From contig NTMA01000049.1 of assembly GCA_002917075.1 (NCBI GenBank), positions 62,001 through 126,000 on the forward strand: a DNA stretch of 64,000 nucleotides, written 5' to 3'. Position numbers and translations under genes: made by a program. Numbering within the stretch: position 1 is the stretch's first letter; each line of letters begins with the position of its first letter. The notes beneath the pieces are model-generated. The model was given only the letters and a program-made list of their open reading frames with translations. It did not search any database and was not told where the DNA came from. Origin of the DNA: Hawksworthiomyces lignivorus (Eukaryota; Ascomycota; Sordariomycetes; Ophiostomatales; Ophiostomataceae). Shown piece after piece: positions 12,901 to 25,504 of the stretch.

Positions 12901-15900
12901 ACGCCTGGAAGAGAGCTCTGAGGACCTGGCCGCTTGGCTAGAACGGCCGGTCTATCACGCGTAGGCTTATTGCAAACTGGTGTCTATACTTAGGATGAGA
13001 AAAGGCTGGACGATGATCGACCCAGCGTGCAGTTTTCATTGTTCTTTTTAAGTTTGTGTGGTGTAGTTAGCCACATGTACTCCCGCGCTGCACGTAACGA
13101 GAGCCTGTACTCGAACGCACCTCATGGCGCATTTACCCGGAACAAGGTTGCCAGAAATATGAGCGGAGGTATAAAAAAAGAAAAAAAAAAGAAAAAAACT
13201 GGGGGGACATCAAACAAATTCGCAGGACACTTGCATTATATACCTTGTTCGTCCTTCGTCTCGTCCCCTTTTTAGAGTTGTTCCCCTTCTCTGTTAGAGC
13301 TGCAGATCAGGCAGGCCCTGACGAAAACTTCCGGAGCGTCAATGTACGGAGATGGATGAGATGAGCTGCAAAAGAAGGCTTCCAGAAGGAGCCTTAATTC
13401 AACAGCGAGCGAGGAACAAGAAGCAGGAGAAGAAAAGGGGACCATCTGGAATGAAGATCAAGCCCCAGTGTTTCAACCACGCGCACCAAGACTAGGGCGT
13501 TCCAAGACAGAAGAGGACCAGAAACAAGAGATCTGAAAGATTCCTTTAAAACGCCCAGAAAACATAGATTGGATAAAGCCGCGAAAGACAAAAAGACGTC
13601 GGCTCCCCCCGCATACAATTTATTTTCGGGTATTGGCCCTTTGGCTGGAGGCGGACGTCTCTTCCGCCTACCGGGAGGTCTGAGAAACATCAGGCCAAGG
13701 GATAAAAGAGTCTACAATTGTACGTGTGCTCGTATATGCCTAGGGTTTTTGAAGTTTTTATTTTTATTTTTTTTTTATTTGTAGACAATTGTGTCTTTAG
13801 AAAAGCCCAAGACGATACGTTCTTCAGCGCTCATACATTATTCAACAGGCTGTTCTTCGGAGAGATCTGCAAACAAATAATTCTTAACTGTGGAGCTAGC
13901 CAAGGGGGGAAGACGCTGGCGGCGGAGACGTGCTGAAGCTAGCACGCAACGTGCCCGGAAGGCTCCACTAGCTGGATATCATGCCAATATTAGACTAGGC
14001 GTGTATCAGAGTAAACGTAAAAGATATATCTGGAGAAAAGGGCACAGCTGAGCCTGCGAATTCATGTCTTACAGAGACTTTCACTCTCTGTCAGAAACAT
14101 ATGTTGCGCACGTTGTGAGCCGTCTTTCAATGTGTTGGAATGAGATAGCACAAGCGCACAATGTTCGCTCAATTTGCTGCGAACACCGCCCAACAGCGAC
14201 GAGAGTGGATGGGACAGAGGAGGGGGAGGGGCAGACTTCGCGAAATGATAATTTTAAACGTCGAATACTAGTACAAGAAACTAAACAGACTACGACGTAG
14301 TAGTGGCTGTTGTTCTTGCTACGTAGTAGGCACTAAACAAGTGTTTCATGCTCGATCCCAAAAAGCCACTAAACCTTCCAGTCTCCACTGGTGTTTTCGT
14401 TCATGAAGCCAATACGCAACGACGGTTTCCCAGCAGCCGCCTCCCCTATTAATTTGCGAGCAAACCAGCAAGTAGGCGAATTGAATTACACACTGACCGT
14501 GAGCAGAATGCTGTCGTTACCTTTGTGTCCTGGCGAGAGGCTGGGTGATCCAGTGAATGCCCTCGGTATCAAGTTCACAACTCTCCGGATATCCACTTGG
14601 AGAACGACTCGGCTATCAGGTCTCCTACATGAGAGTATCACAATTCATATTGAAATAGAAATTCGAGACTATTGTCATTGGCAGACTCTCGTAAAAGAAT
14701 AATTAATACTCCCCCGTGCCACTAAATATTTCTGTATTCAACGTGATAGTCTAGCTAGAATTTGATAGCACAAGACGCATAGGTACTTTTTGTGATTTAT
14801 GAAAAAAAGAGCGAAACCAGTCATGACACCGTCTCGTTTTCTTCGTCTCTAAACTAATTCTATATCTTCAAAAGTCTCTTGACATAGACCTACGACGTGT
14901 GTCTCTTCTCCCTTAGTCTTCCCTGGCCTTGCCTTCACCGCTTCTTCACTGCCCCGCAATCGATCTCAGGAGGCAAGGAAGACAAGCTGGGTATTTGTCG
15001 ACGTGGTTCTCGCACAAGGTGGACGACACCAGCATCCTCTTCACCGGTATAGTCATGGATGTTTGCAGGAGACGACCAAAAATTAAATATCTGACAAGAC
15101 TCGCCACGAACGGGACGTATTTTGCCTCCTCTTCTTGTATGTAGGACATGCAATAATCTCGGATTGGTTCCAACACACTTTACATAGATGCTTATGGGGT
15201 TCCATTTGCCACTCGCAGCAGTTTTGTTTCGTCTCGTCTTAAAGCAGGAAAAAAAAAAAGAATTTAGATTGATTCAAGCTTCTTCTCAAAGTCTTTTTTT
15301 TTGGCTCTTTTGTGTAATATAAGTTTCATGCTTTTCTTGTGTATTGCACATAACCCTGTGCGATCTCTACCTACCCCCCAATAGCTGCAGAGCCCACCGG
15401 ATGTGCCTCCTAGGGATGTGCGTGCGCTTGCCCTTGCACAAGTCTTGCCGAAGGGATGTATCCCATCTCACTGCATGAGTCTATGACTCCAGTCCCCTTA
15501 ACGACATACAAGTACACGACGACTGTCCGATGCCACAGAACTGCAACTGCGAGGCAAGTCACAGAAAAAAAGGTAGGGTCCACACTCTTTGCATCTAAGC
15601 ATATTACAGCTCAGATGCAGCCAGGCAATAATAGCAAACCCACAGGGACGAATTGTTAAGCAAAGAAGTAGAACAGTATGAGAGACAGTGAGCACCTCGT
15701 AGGTGACTTGGCTGATCCTTCCCCTCGTTGTTCTATCTCCCCACTCCATCACAATGGTCCCCTGCAAGAGCCCCTAGTCGGGTTGGCCAGCACATCATTG
15801 CAGACGGCCGATGCAGGAAGGGTTGGCGGCGGGGCAGAAGACGGCGAGAAAGATCCAGGGATCACCGACGGTCTCCCTCTCTGTCTATCACTTCGTCATA

Positions 15901-18346
15901 GTATGTATCTTGTCAGCTTTGAATTTTGTAGCGTGTTTTCCGCTATATGCGCCGTTGGCCGGCACGGAGCTAGCGCCGCCACATTATGCTTAGGACAGAT
16001 GGATGTCGCAACAGCTACTGTATGCTACTGCACTGCATGTCTGGGCCTCCTTATCGTCCCACCTGCAAAGGCGAAAAGGTAATGCAGGCTTTCGCCATAG
16101 TAAAAAAGGACGAGCTGACCAGGGAGTCCTTCTCACTCACAGACCTGCATTGCTCTGGGCTGTAAGGCGGAGCAGCGCGGGCACACAATGCGAGCCATCT
16201 CGAATGGAACAGGAAGCAGAAGAGGGATTGACAAGAGGCGGGGTGACGAGGGGAGGGGGTGACAGGACCAGAAGGAAAGCTTGGGTTGCGGAAGGTCCGT
16301 GCCCATAGCAGCCTTTCTTCGCCCCCCTCGCCTCTGGGGTTCCTTTACCAGTTCGTCGTGCCTCGTCTGTTTTTCTGGTGACAAATGTAATTTGCTGTTC
16401 AAGAGAAAAGGGGGCGGGCAGAGCAGCGCGGGATGCAACGCCGGCCAGCGAAGAGCGAGAGAGCAGAAAGCAAACTGCAGCGGCCGATACCACAAGGTGT
16501 GAGCCGCTAGGTGGGCGGTTCTGGCATTGCCGAGATCGGCAAAGAAGCCGCCGTCGACAAGGCGCGGAGGAATGGCAGCATCAATCTATTTACAGCATCT
16601 CACAATTCATTACAGTGTGTAAAGAGCTTCGTGAACTGTCTTCTTGGTCAACGAGACTAGGCTGGGACTGTCCGAAGCGGTATTTAGATACCACGCAAGT
16701 GGCTTCTCCCAATATGGATTCCCGGTCCTGCTCTTTAAACCCTTTACCTTCACGTGAGTATGTTTAGAACCAAGACTAAGAGACTTTGGGTGTTGTACAT
16801 TACGAAGTGCTCTTTGAGCGATTCGTTGCCTTTGAAGCCGTACCTCCCACTTCAAGAGGCAATTAAACGATTTGTTTCGAGTCCTTCTTCAGTAATGGCA
16901 TCAGACGGGTAGCCGTATCCTTGGTGTTTCCCTTTGTTATCTTTAGACTCCTGATCAAGAGCAAATGCTCGAGTCGCTTGAGTATGCATTCGTCAGCAAA
17001 TATGTGAAGTCAGGTAGCAATGATAGTCAAGGCTCACGTAAATCAAGGGGAAGCAAACAAGCATATTGCCATGCAACGAGGCTACATAGGCAAAATTCAC
17101 GGTCATGTAGTGACTTAGTTATTATTCTCCCTCCTTTTCATTCGATTGAGGTAATTGGCTTCTTATTCAGTTCCCAAAGTCCCGGTTCAAATTTATTGCC
17201 ATTTTGGTTAATCCGACTTTTTGTCGACCTGATAGCCGTCTTTTATCTTCCGAGCTCGCCTTTAACAAAGTCCTTTAGTAAAAAAAATAAAAATAAAAAA
17301 TAAAAAATAAAAAAAAAAAACTAATAAAACCACATCTCAATCCTTTCTATTGAAATTACACCTCTTTTAGAAGTCTGTATATCTGGTGTGTCTGCTGTAT
17401 TCCGTTGAAGCGTACGCTCCTTTGTGAGGGGGAGGGGGTTGTTGGTGCTTATGGCCACTTTGGAATGCCTCTCTTACGACAGTATTTTACTTCTTGGAAG
17501 GGCTTAATAGTATTGAAATCACTCAAATTATGAGTCCGTTTGAATTTACAAAAATTCAAATAATAATAATAAACAACAAATGAGACGAAGCATATCTTCA
17601 TCAATTGAAATTTAAAGACACATTCTCTGACTACAATCAGAAGGCAAGCGAAGGGACAGCCAGCCAGGTTTGAATTGACTGATCGTGACCCGTTAGATAC
17701 GTTCTTGTGTCTTAGAATGATCAGCATAAGGTGCTGTGCATCTTTATTCATTCAATTTCACTGTGATATTTGCCATTCTAGCTAACTCTGTACTTGCAGC
17801 TAATCTTTAAACTTACACTGCAGGTCAAAGTTGTATATGGGAGTGTCTCACAACTCTATTGGCAGACTATTCGCAAATGGGTCTCATAGGCCAGGTTTTC
17901 GTTAATAATAAACCAGTTTGTAGCAAGGAGATATGATATAAAACCCTGTCTCTCCAGATGCCTTTATTGAAAGAAATAGTAAACCCTGTATGGTTTTGGT
18001 ATGATGATTAGCTTCCGATGTGTCACAAACTACGACATACACCCGACAAAATTAGACTTGATCTAAGACTATATGCGTACCTCTGTATCGTATAATATAT
18101 TTGTGATAAAAGAGACTCCGTGAGTTCATCTAGCTAGGGGGGTTTACGTGTTTTAGGGATTTAGTATTGTGTATTGTGTAACAAAAGTAATTGTTGTTTG
18201 CATATAATGGAAGCACTAGCTTGCTAACACATGGAGACAAATAATTAGACTCAGCTTTATATACATATTGAATTTCATTTAGCTTCATTGTCTCGACTTC
18301 ATGCCCAAATGAAAATCCAGATATCGATGAGATATTAATGCACCAT
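9974..18346. other. Gene-poor 8.4-kb region upstream of PUF4
   Basis: No frame longer than about 200 codons with conserved-looking protein was found on either strand, and no tRNA or 5S rRNA was recognised. The first 1.1 kb (to about 11,030) is pyrimidine-rich on the minus strand, as expected of a long PUF4 promoter and 5' UTR; a consensus donor (AAG/GTACGT, about 10,674) on the minus strand may mark a leader intron. Homopolymer runs of G or C occur near 10,938, 11,136, 11,177 and 12,539. From about 16.9 kb the DNA becomes AT-rich, with an A/T-only run at 17,280-17,320. It may hold a non-coding RNA or a long regulatory domain; nothing in it is certain. Confidence 0.5.
10690..10960 (-). promoter_or_regulatory. 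Long polypyrimidine tract in PUF4 upstream region
   Basis: The plus strand is almost pure A/G for about 270 bp, with repeated GAAAGA and GGAAGAAG units, so the minus strand is CT-rich in the direction of PUF4 transcription. This fits a core promoter or long leader; such tracts can also form triplex DNA. The transcription start cannot be fixed from sequence. Confidence 0.35.
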
Positions 18347-19639
18347 TCATCCTGCATTGTAGTCATTGCCAACCGTTCTCTTTCTCACCATGTTAGATAT
18401 GACTCTGTCATTCGCCTGATTTGGAGGGCCCTGCATTCTCCGATGGCGAGCATCAGATGGTGGTAAAGAGGTTTGAGCCTCCACTTGAGAAGTTGCAATC
18501 TCAGGACGTCCGGCAAAAACTATCTCGGTGACCCTTATGAGCGTCTCGTCTGTCATTGAGCCAACTATCTGTGATGATCCATCTTTAGAAACTGCTTTTT
18601 TGACGTTAAAAAGGTCCGCCATAGTCGTGACTACTATTTGCTTGCTTTTCCCATCAGCTTCAATCTCTCCGAAAGTATGGCTTTTTTGGTAGACCACTTG
18701 GTCGGAAGCTAGCTTGCACAGCTCCAAGCAATCTTGGTCTGACTTGATTTCTTTTTGTAATTGCAACCTCTCAAGAGCACGCCCAGGATCATCCCCGCTC
18801 GTTGAGTCGAGGCGTTCCTGAAGACGGCCTATGTTTCCGGCCAAGGTATCTCGGCACTCGCCTATTGCTCCATATGTCATGCGCCGAGGTTCAAATTGGT
18901 CTTGCAAATTATTGGCGATATTGAGAGGAATGTCTTGCAACACTGGCTCTTGGTCTTGTAAAGATTCGAGATGTGATTTGGCACCCTCGCATATACGAAG
19001 ACACTGCTTGATCACCTCCAATTCATCTTCAAGATCTATATCTGAGCCAGCAGCGTTGCTCTTATGGAAATAAGCCACATCATCTTCGATACGATGGATG
19101 CGGACTTCCAAGCTGTACATTGTAGTCTTGATCATCTCGTCATATTCTTCGAGGACGTCGCGTGCAACCTTGGAATTTCTCCTGGAAATGATTAGCAGAC
19201 GCTTTAATGCCATAACGGTGAAAGCTACTAACGCGGTAACAATGCGGAGAGCAATTGAAATCGTCGATTTATAGCTTGCCAGTGTGTCCATAAAAGTATT
19301 GATGTTGCCTCTCTTGAATTCCATTCTCGCCCAATCTAAGAAGCCTCTCTTTGGCTTTCCACTAAATTTTAGCATGGCCGTTTTAAACTCGTTGCACATC
19401 TGGCTACATTGGTCAACAGGGCCTTTAAGGAGTGCAAGCAATGAGACATCTAAAGAAATGATGGCGTCTTGCAGATGCGTCAAAATGTCGGTAGTGCCTT
19501 TCAGTTCGTCCTGAAGCCTCTTTAACGTGGAATCTCGTTCTCTGTATCGCTCTACGACCTCATAAAGGGTCGTTGTTGATTTGAGAGCAGCCCCTACAAC
19601 CCCCAACACTGATGCCGTTATGCTTAGCGGATCTGCCAT
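18347..19639 (-). CDS. Orphan Helo-like/fungal STAND N-terminal domain protein, 430 aa
   Basis: A single-exon protein that starts MADPLSITASVLGVVGAAL, the typical opening of fungal Helo-like and related N-terminal domains placed in front of NLR/STAND proteins and ankyrin proteins. The first about 130 residues are an amphipathic helical bundle. Residues about 125-150 (SIALRIVTALVAFTVMALKRLL) form one strongly hydrophobic helix followed by basic residues. The middle is charged and coiled-coil-like. The C-terminal third contains a segment around SKQIVVTTMADLFNVKKAV that I recall from other fungal proteins with this N-terminus. There is no NACHT/NB-ARC P-loop, ankyrin, WD or TPR array here or in the next 1.8 kb on either side. 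Helo-type domains can act in incompatibility-type cell death, but no function is shown here. It lies alone in an AT-rich island, typical of accessory genes. Confidence 0.72.
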   Translation of the reverse strand: MADPLSITASVLGVVGAALKSTTTLYEVVERYRERDSTLKRLQDELKGTTDILTHLQDAIISLDVSLLALLKGPVDQCSQMCNEFKTAMLKFSGKPKRGFLDWARMEFKRGNINTFMDTLASYKSTISIALRIVTALVAFTVMALKRLLIISRRNSKVARDVLEEYDEMIKTTMYSLEVRIHRIEDDVAYFHKSNAAGSDIDLEDELEVIKQCLRICEGAKSHLESLQDQEPVLQDIPLNIANNLQDQFEPRRMTYGAIGECRDTLAGNIGRLQERLDSTSGDDPGRALERLQLQKEIKSDQDCLELCKLASDQVVYQKSHTFGEIEADGKSKQIVVTTMADLFNVKKAVSKDGSSQIVGSMTDETLIRVTEIVFAGRPEIATSQVEAQTSLPPSDARHRRMQGPPNQANDRVISNMVRKRTVGNDYNAG

Positions 19640-21466
19640 CCTTTAGCATCAAGAGTTAAATGCCAGATATGATATTGTGCAGGTGCCACGCAAATGAGAT
19701 ATGCGAAAGGCAAAAAGGGCGTGGAATTTGTGACTTTGATCCTGAGAGCGCAATGAAGCGAAGCACAGTCTTAGAGAGCCATTGTACAATAAACTTTCAG
19801 AGTCTTTAAGCATTTATAGTAGAAATAGGCCCCTATTGTGCTTATGAGAAAGGCCCTTCGACCGGCAGACCTACCAGGTGCGTTTATAAATAGATGGCGC
19901 TTAAAGGGACTGTTAGTGAACCAAGATGGTGCTCGCAACCTAATTTGGTTAAGTGTGAAGCAGCGCGCCTCGTCAACTTGTCTCCAACACCAACCATCGG
20001 GGTTCTATTACTGGATCAGTGATGACAGTATTGTTTAAAATTTACGAAGAGCTTCTCGTGACCGTATCCTAAACATCTTCTATAATAGGATCGGCGCTTA
20101 TAATGATTTTCAGGCATTTCAGCGAATGGCTTTTCGAGATACTTCATTTTAGCATCAAAAAAGCTGGCAATCAAGTTGGCTAATGAATCCTTCAATTACG
20201 AAGGCGCTTGTGATGAGAGAATGTAATTCGGTGAAACCTTCTAAGAGACGCTAGTCCATGCCGGTCTGGTCGGGGAGAAAGAAAGGTCCAGAACTCAGAC
20301 CGGTGTTTTTTTTTTTGCCAGCCTCTCATCAGCAGAGAATGTTAAGGCAGCGAAGCACCAAGTTGTACCAGCTATCTTTACATTTTGGACCTTAGTAGTG
20401 CGGCGATATAGACTGGCACTCTGAACTTTTGAGGCGGCTCTAAGAAAGATATTACTCAAGAACTTTTATTCTGACGACACTTTTGCCACACTGGATTTAA
20501 AAACCATTACCAATACCAAGAACAATCCCCGTGGCAGAGATGAGGTGGTTCAACTTCGACTCGCTTTTGTTCTTCAGAGCATGGCTATCTCGCTTGCTGA
20601 GTCTTTCATCACGCTCGACCATTCGGCTCTCAAAAATGCAAAGCTAAGGGTCTGATTGCCGTATTCAAACTACGTGGAAACTATGCTATCATCTTCAGAT
20701 CCAAAATAATGTTTATTTGAGTGGTAGCTTGGAATAGTCTCTTATATGAAACTTTTACCAGATCTCTCTCTTGAAGACGACATATTAGACTATATGATGC
20801 TGGTCCTCTTTTAATGTAACATAGACCTGGCAGTAGTCTGTAACGAAGGCTGCCACAATTTATACTATCTAGCAACGCCTGATACATAATTGTATGGGTA
20901 CCCTTGGGATGCCTACAATCTGATTGGCTACGGATTCTTGTGTGCAAGACTTCACTAATACTAACATGCTTGTCGTACTACATGGATGTGCCAAAGCATA
21001 CGCTCATCAGCCCTTTATTGGACGTCCAGTCCACAGAAAATAATGTTTAGCAAAATCAATTCTCCATTGGGCCAACTATGCGCATAGTCAATATATGATA
21101 CATCTCTATTATGTATCACCCCAATACACGCGACATGTCTGTTTCTCTCGCCCTCTGACGTTAGGTGGCGTCCACGTGACTGTCATTGGAGAGGCGGGAG
21201 AGGCTTTGGTTGGTCAGCGTCCGCACAGTAATGCGGACTATTTAATAGCTTATAGAGCTAAAGCCTTCCAGAAGTGGCACATGAAAATGGGGTCTCCACT
21301 AAAAAAAAGTTCAGTCTCGTCGCCCACCTCGAATTGCTCATACCCTTGACGTCGTTTTCCCCTCCTCTATTCTGTTCTCCCTGTGTAGAAGCTGTAAAAC
21401 TTTGCAGAAGCGGACTGAGAAATTGTCGTTTGTATATATCATGGGACGCATTCCTAGATACCCATC
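19640..21466. other. AT-rich spacer with RPC2 promoter
   Basis: About 1.8 kb, AT-rich, with no credible gene. It contains a hairpin followed by a T11 run (20,261-20,316, listed separately). The last about 300 bp before 21,467 must include the RPC2 promoter and 5' UTR. Confidence 0.5.
20261..20316 (+). repeat. Inverted repeat followed by T11
   Basis: CCGGTCTG (20261-20268) pairs perfectly with CAGACCGG (20296-20303) across a 27-nt loop and is followed after two bases by T11 (20306-20316). The layout resembles the 3' end of an RNA polymerase III transcript, but no A or B box was recognised upstream, so it could be chance or a mobile-element remnant. Confidence 0.3.
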
Positions 21467-24400
21467 ATGACGGTCATCGACGACGGCTTCGAGGCCCTTC
21501 TCGAGCCTTTCTACAACGGCAAACGGCTGACAGACCCCATCTCAACTAAGGAGGACAAGTACCAGCTGTTGCCGGCCTTCCTCAAAGTAAAAGGTATGAA
21601 TTTTTTCCCGTGTCCTTTCACTTGCTCTCTTTGCTTGCTTCGTTCTTATTTTTCCATTGTTGCTGTCTTGCTATGCACTCCAACTAACATACTACAGGAC
21701 TCGTGAAGCAGTAAGTGGACTCTGGTACTCCACCCCGTCGTATGTAGATACTAACAGGCCAGGCACATTGACTCTTACAACTTTTTTGTCGAACATGAAA
21801 TCAAGGAGATCGTTAAGGCCAATCGCACCATCCGTAGCGATGTGCAGAGCGGATTCTATCTGGAGTTTACCGACATCCGCATCGGCAAGCCAACACGCGA
21901 TGACTACCATGACATCAAGTCCCTGAGCGAGGTCACCCCTATGGAATGCCGGCTGCGTGATATGACATACGCAGCCCCCATTATCGTCGACATCGCCTAC
22001 ACGCGCGACAAGAAGCGTGTCATCCGCCGTGACAACATGATCGGCCGCATGCCCGTTATGCTCAAGAGCTCCAGGTGCTACCTCAGCGGCGCCACCAACT
22101 CGCAGATGGAGGTCATGAATGAGTGCCCCCTGGACCCCGGCGGTTACTTCATCATCCACGGCACCGAGAAGGTGATTCTGATCCAAGAGCAGCTGAGCAA
22201 GAATCGTGTCATTGTCGAATCAGAAGACAAGAACAACGTCATCTCGGCGTCTGTGACGAGCTCCACCCATGAACGCAAGAGTAAAACGTATGTGATCCTG
22301 AAGAAGGAGCGCATCTCTCTGCAACACAACGTCTTGATCGAGAGCATCCCGATCATCATCGTGCTCAAGGCCTTTGGCGGTCTCTCCGACTACGAGATCA
22401 TGCAGCTCGTGGCCGGCGCCGACGGCCGCTACCAAGACGACTTTGCCGTCAACTTTGACGACGCAGCTAGGGTCGGCGTATTCACCCAGCACCAAGCCCT
22501 TGAATACATCGGGGCGCGCGTCAAGATGGGTGCGCGCAACAGCGGAGGCGCCGGCGGTGGTCCGGGAGCTGGCGGCCCTGGCGGGGGTGGTCGCATCATG
22601 GGTCCTCCCATGCGCCGCAACAACGTCGAGGAAGGCCTTGACGCGCTAGCCAACATCATCATCGCCCATGTGCCCATCGAGGGCCTTGACTTTTTCCCAA
22701 AAGCCGTCTACGTTGCGATGATGGCCCGTCGCGTTCTGATGGCCTCCCACGACCACCGGCTCGTCGACGACAGAGATTTTGTGGGCAACAAACGTCTCGA
22801 ACTCGCCGGACAGATGCTCTCGCTCTTGTTTGAGGATCTGTTCAAGAAGTTTCTCGGCGAAATGCGGTTCAACATTGACAAATTCTTCAAGAAGCCGCAC
22901 CAAGGCGTGCCCTTCGACCCGCTGACGTCTATGAGCGCAGCCGGCGGGCACATAACGCAAGGCATGAACCGCGCCATCCAGACAGGCAACTGGAGCGTGA
23001 AGCGGTTCGGCATGAACCGGAGCGGCGTCACCCACGTGCTCAGCCGTCTCAGTTATATTAGCGCACTGGGCATGATGACGCGCATCAACAGTCAGTTTGA
23101 GAAGACGCGCAAGGTCAGCGGTCCCCGTGCTTTGCAGCCTTCTCAGTGGGGCATGCTCTGCCCATCCGACACCCCCGAAGGCGAGGCCTGCGGTCTGGTC
23201 AAGAACCTGGCGCTCATGACGCACATCACCACACACGTCGAAGAAGGGCCGGTGCGGGAGTGGGTGTTCTCCCTGGACGACAGCGTGGAGCCTCTGCGCA
23301 ATTTTACCGGTGCCGAGATCCACCGCCAGGGCGCCTATGTCATCCATGTCAACGGCACGCCCTTTGCTCTCACGCCCAACCCGCGGCGGTTTGCCGCACG
23401 GTTCCGCACCATGCGGCGGCGCGGCTGGATCTCGCCGTTTGTCAGCATCAACATCAACACGCATTTCTCCGCCTTGCATATCGCCACGGACGAAGGCCGT
23501 ATCTGCCGCCCGTACATTATCGTGAAGAATGGTGAGCCACGGCTCAAGCCCGAGCACCTGCGGCTGTTGCAGATGGGCAAGGTGACGTTTGACGATTTCT
23601 TGCGGCGGGGTGTGATCGAGTACTTGGACGTCAACGAAGAGCAGGATGCTCTGGTGGCGCTGTACGAGACGGACTGCACCAATGCGACGACGCATTTGGA
23701 AATTGAGCCATTTACTATCCTCGGTGCCGTCGCCGGGCTGATCCCGTTCCCGCACCACAACCAGTCGCCTCGCAACACGTACCAGTGTGCCATGGGCAAG
23801 CAAGCTATTGGAGCCATTGCCTACAACCAGTTCCACCGCATCGACACGCTGCTCTTTACGATGGTCTATCCGCAGCGGCCAATGGTGATCACCAAGACGA
23901 TCGAGCTAGTGCACTATGACAAGCTGCCGGCTGGCCAAAACGCGACGGTCGTGGTCATGTCATACTCAGGCTACGATATCGAGGATGCGCTGGTATTGAA
24001 CAAGGCGTCAATCGACCGCGGATTTGGCCGCTGCCAGGTGTTCCGAAAATACGTGGCCGAGCTGACGCGGTATCCCAACGGAAAGGTCGAGAGGATCGGC
24101 GATCCCGAGTACAGCCAGGATGGCGAGATGCTGCTGACCGATACGGCCATCGACAGCGACGGTGTGGCAGCGGTCGGCTGGCAAGTACGGCACGGCGATG
24201 TCATGATCAAGAAGCAGACCCCCATCGACCAGACGACGACCGGCATCGGGTCGGACCGGGGCTCGAACGAGTTCCGCGACTCGTCGCTGACGTACCGCAT
24301 CAACGACCCCGCGTATATTGACAAGGTGATGATCTCGCAGACGGAGAAAGATATGACCATCTTCAAGGTGCAGACGCGGCAGACGCGGCGGCCCGAGATT

Positions 24401-25147
24401 GGCGACAAGTTCTCGTCCCGGCACGGGCAGAAGGGCGTGGTCGGCATCATTGTTGAGCAGGAGGATATGCCGTTCTCTGACACAGGCCTGGTGCCCGACA
24501 TTATCATGAACCCGCACGGTTTCCCGTCGCGAATGACGGTCGGCAAACTGTTCGAGTGCCTGACGGGCAAGGCGTCTGTGGTGACCGGCCGGCGCGAATA
24601 CGGCTACGGCGACGCGTTCCGGTCGCACCCGGTTGAGGCGATGGGCGAGGAACTGGTGAGGAACGGCTTCTCGTGGGAGGGCAAGGACTGCTTCACGTCG
24701 GGGATCACGGGCGAGCCTCTGGAGGCGCACATCTTCAACGGGCCCATCTACTACCAGCGGCTCAAGCACATGGTGCAGGACAAGATGCACTCGCGTGCCC
24801 GGGGCCCGCGGGCGATCCTGACGCGGCAGCCGACCGAGGGTCGGTCGCGCGACGGTGGTCTGCGTCTGGGCGAGATGGAGCGCGATTGCTTAATCGCGTA
24901 CGGCGCATCGCAGCTCCTGCTGGAGCGGCTGATGACGAGCTCGGACGCGACGACGTTAGACATCTGCCAGCGCTGCGGCCTGTTCGGCTACAAGGGCTTC
25001 TGCCAGACGTGCCGCAGCACGCGCGACGTGACGCAGATGACGATGCCGTATGCGGCCAAGCTGCTGGTGCAGGAGCTGATCAGCATGAATGTGGGCGTGC
25101 GGCTGCAGCTGGAAGACGAGTTCCCGCACGGGGCGCAGAAGTCCTAG
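21467..25147 (+). CDS. RPC2: RNA polymerase III second-largest subunit RPC2; exons 21467..21593, 21698..21710, 21763..25147
   Basis: Second-largest (beta-like) catalytic subunit of nuclear RNA polymerase III, which makes tRNA and 5S rRNA. The spliced protein is 1,174 residues, normal for the family. It starts MTVIDDGFEALLEPFYNGKRL and reads through GLVKQHIDSYNFFVEHEIKEIVKAN. It has the Pol III-type SSTHERKSKTYV segment, the hybrid-binding and catalytic blocks (CPSDTPEGEACGLVKNLALM, VVVMSYSGYDIEDALVLNK, FSSRHGQKGVVG, NPHGFPSRMTVGK) and the C-terminal clamp zinc finger (CQRCG...CQTC, near 24,966-25,018). A glycine-rich loop (about residues 310-330) is specific to this lineage. Exon 2 is only 13 nt, but it is required to restore the conserved GLVKQH junction, and both flanking introns have good branch sites. 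It is convergent with RAD57. Confidence 0.97.
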
Positions 25148-25504
25148 CGGCAGCCGAGAAGGGAGGTGGATCGAGACAGATTATTCTTATGTAGCATCAT
25201 TAGTTCTGTTATGGGCACAAAAAATTAGAGGGTCACGGTGTATCAATAGATGGGATCTGGTATATGAGTTACACCGCATAGCAAAACAAGAAGACGACCC
25301 TAACAGGGGTTTTACCATGAAAGAGACAATAAATTCAACCATGTCTATCCAAACAGGATCCGTACGATACTCTCCTTTTGCCATTGCGCTACAACTCCTC
25401 AAACACCTAGTCGTAAGAAAATCATTGGGTTTCATTGCCTTCTTTGTCTCGGGACACATCCCCCCCCCTTTCTGTTGCTTGTAGTATCTTGCGAACAGCC
25501 ACGG
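25148..25504. other. Convergent 3' spacer between RPC2 and RAD57
   Basis: About 360 bp, AT-rich then C-rich (C9 near 25,459), presumably the two 3' UTRs. No gene is seen. Confidence 0.5.

Noticed and set aside
15678..16082. 134-codon plus-strand frame in the gene desert
   Set aside because: No recognisable motif, no splice context, and overlapping frames of similar length on the other strand.
22646..23836. 396-codon minus-strand frame
   Set aside because: Antisense to the conserved core of RPC2; it shows no family motifs and is a GC-rich shadow.
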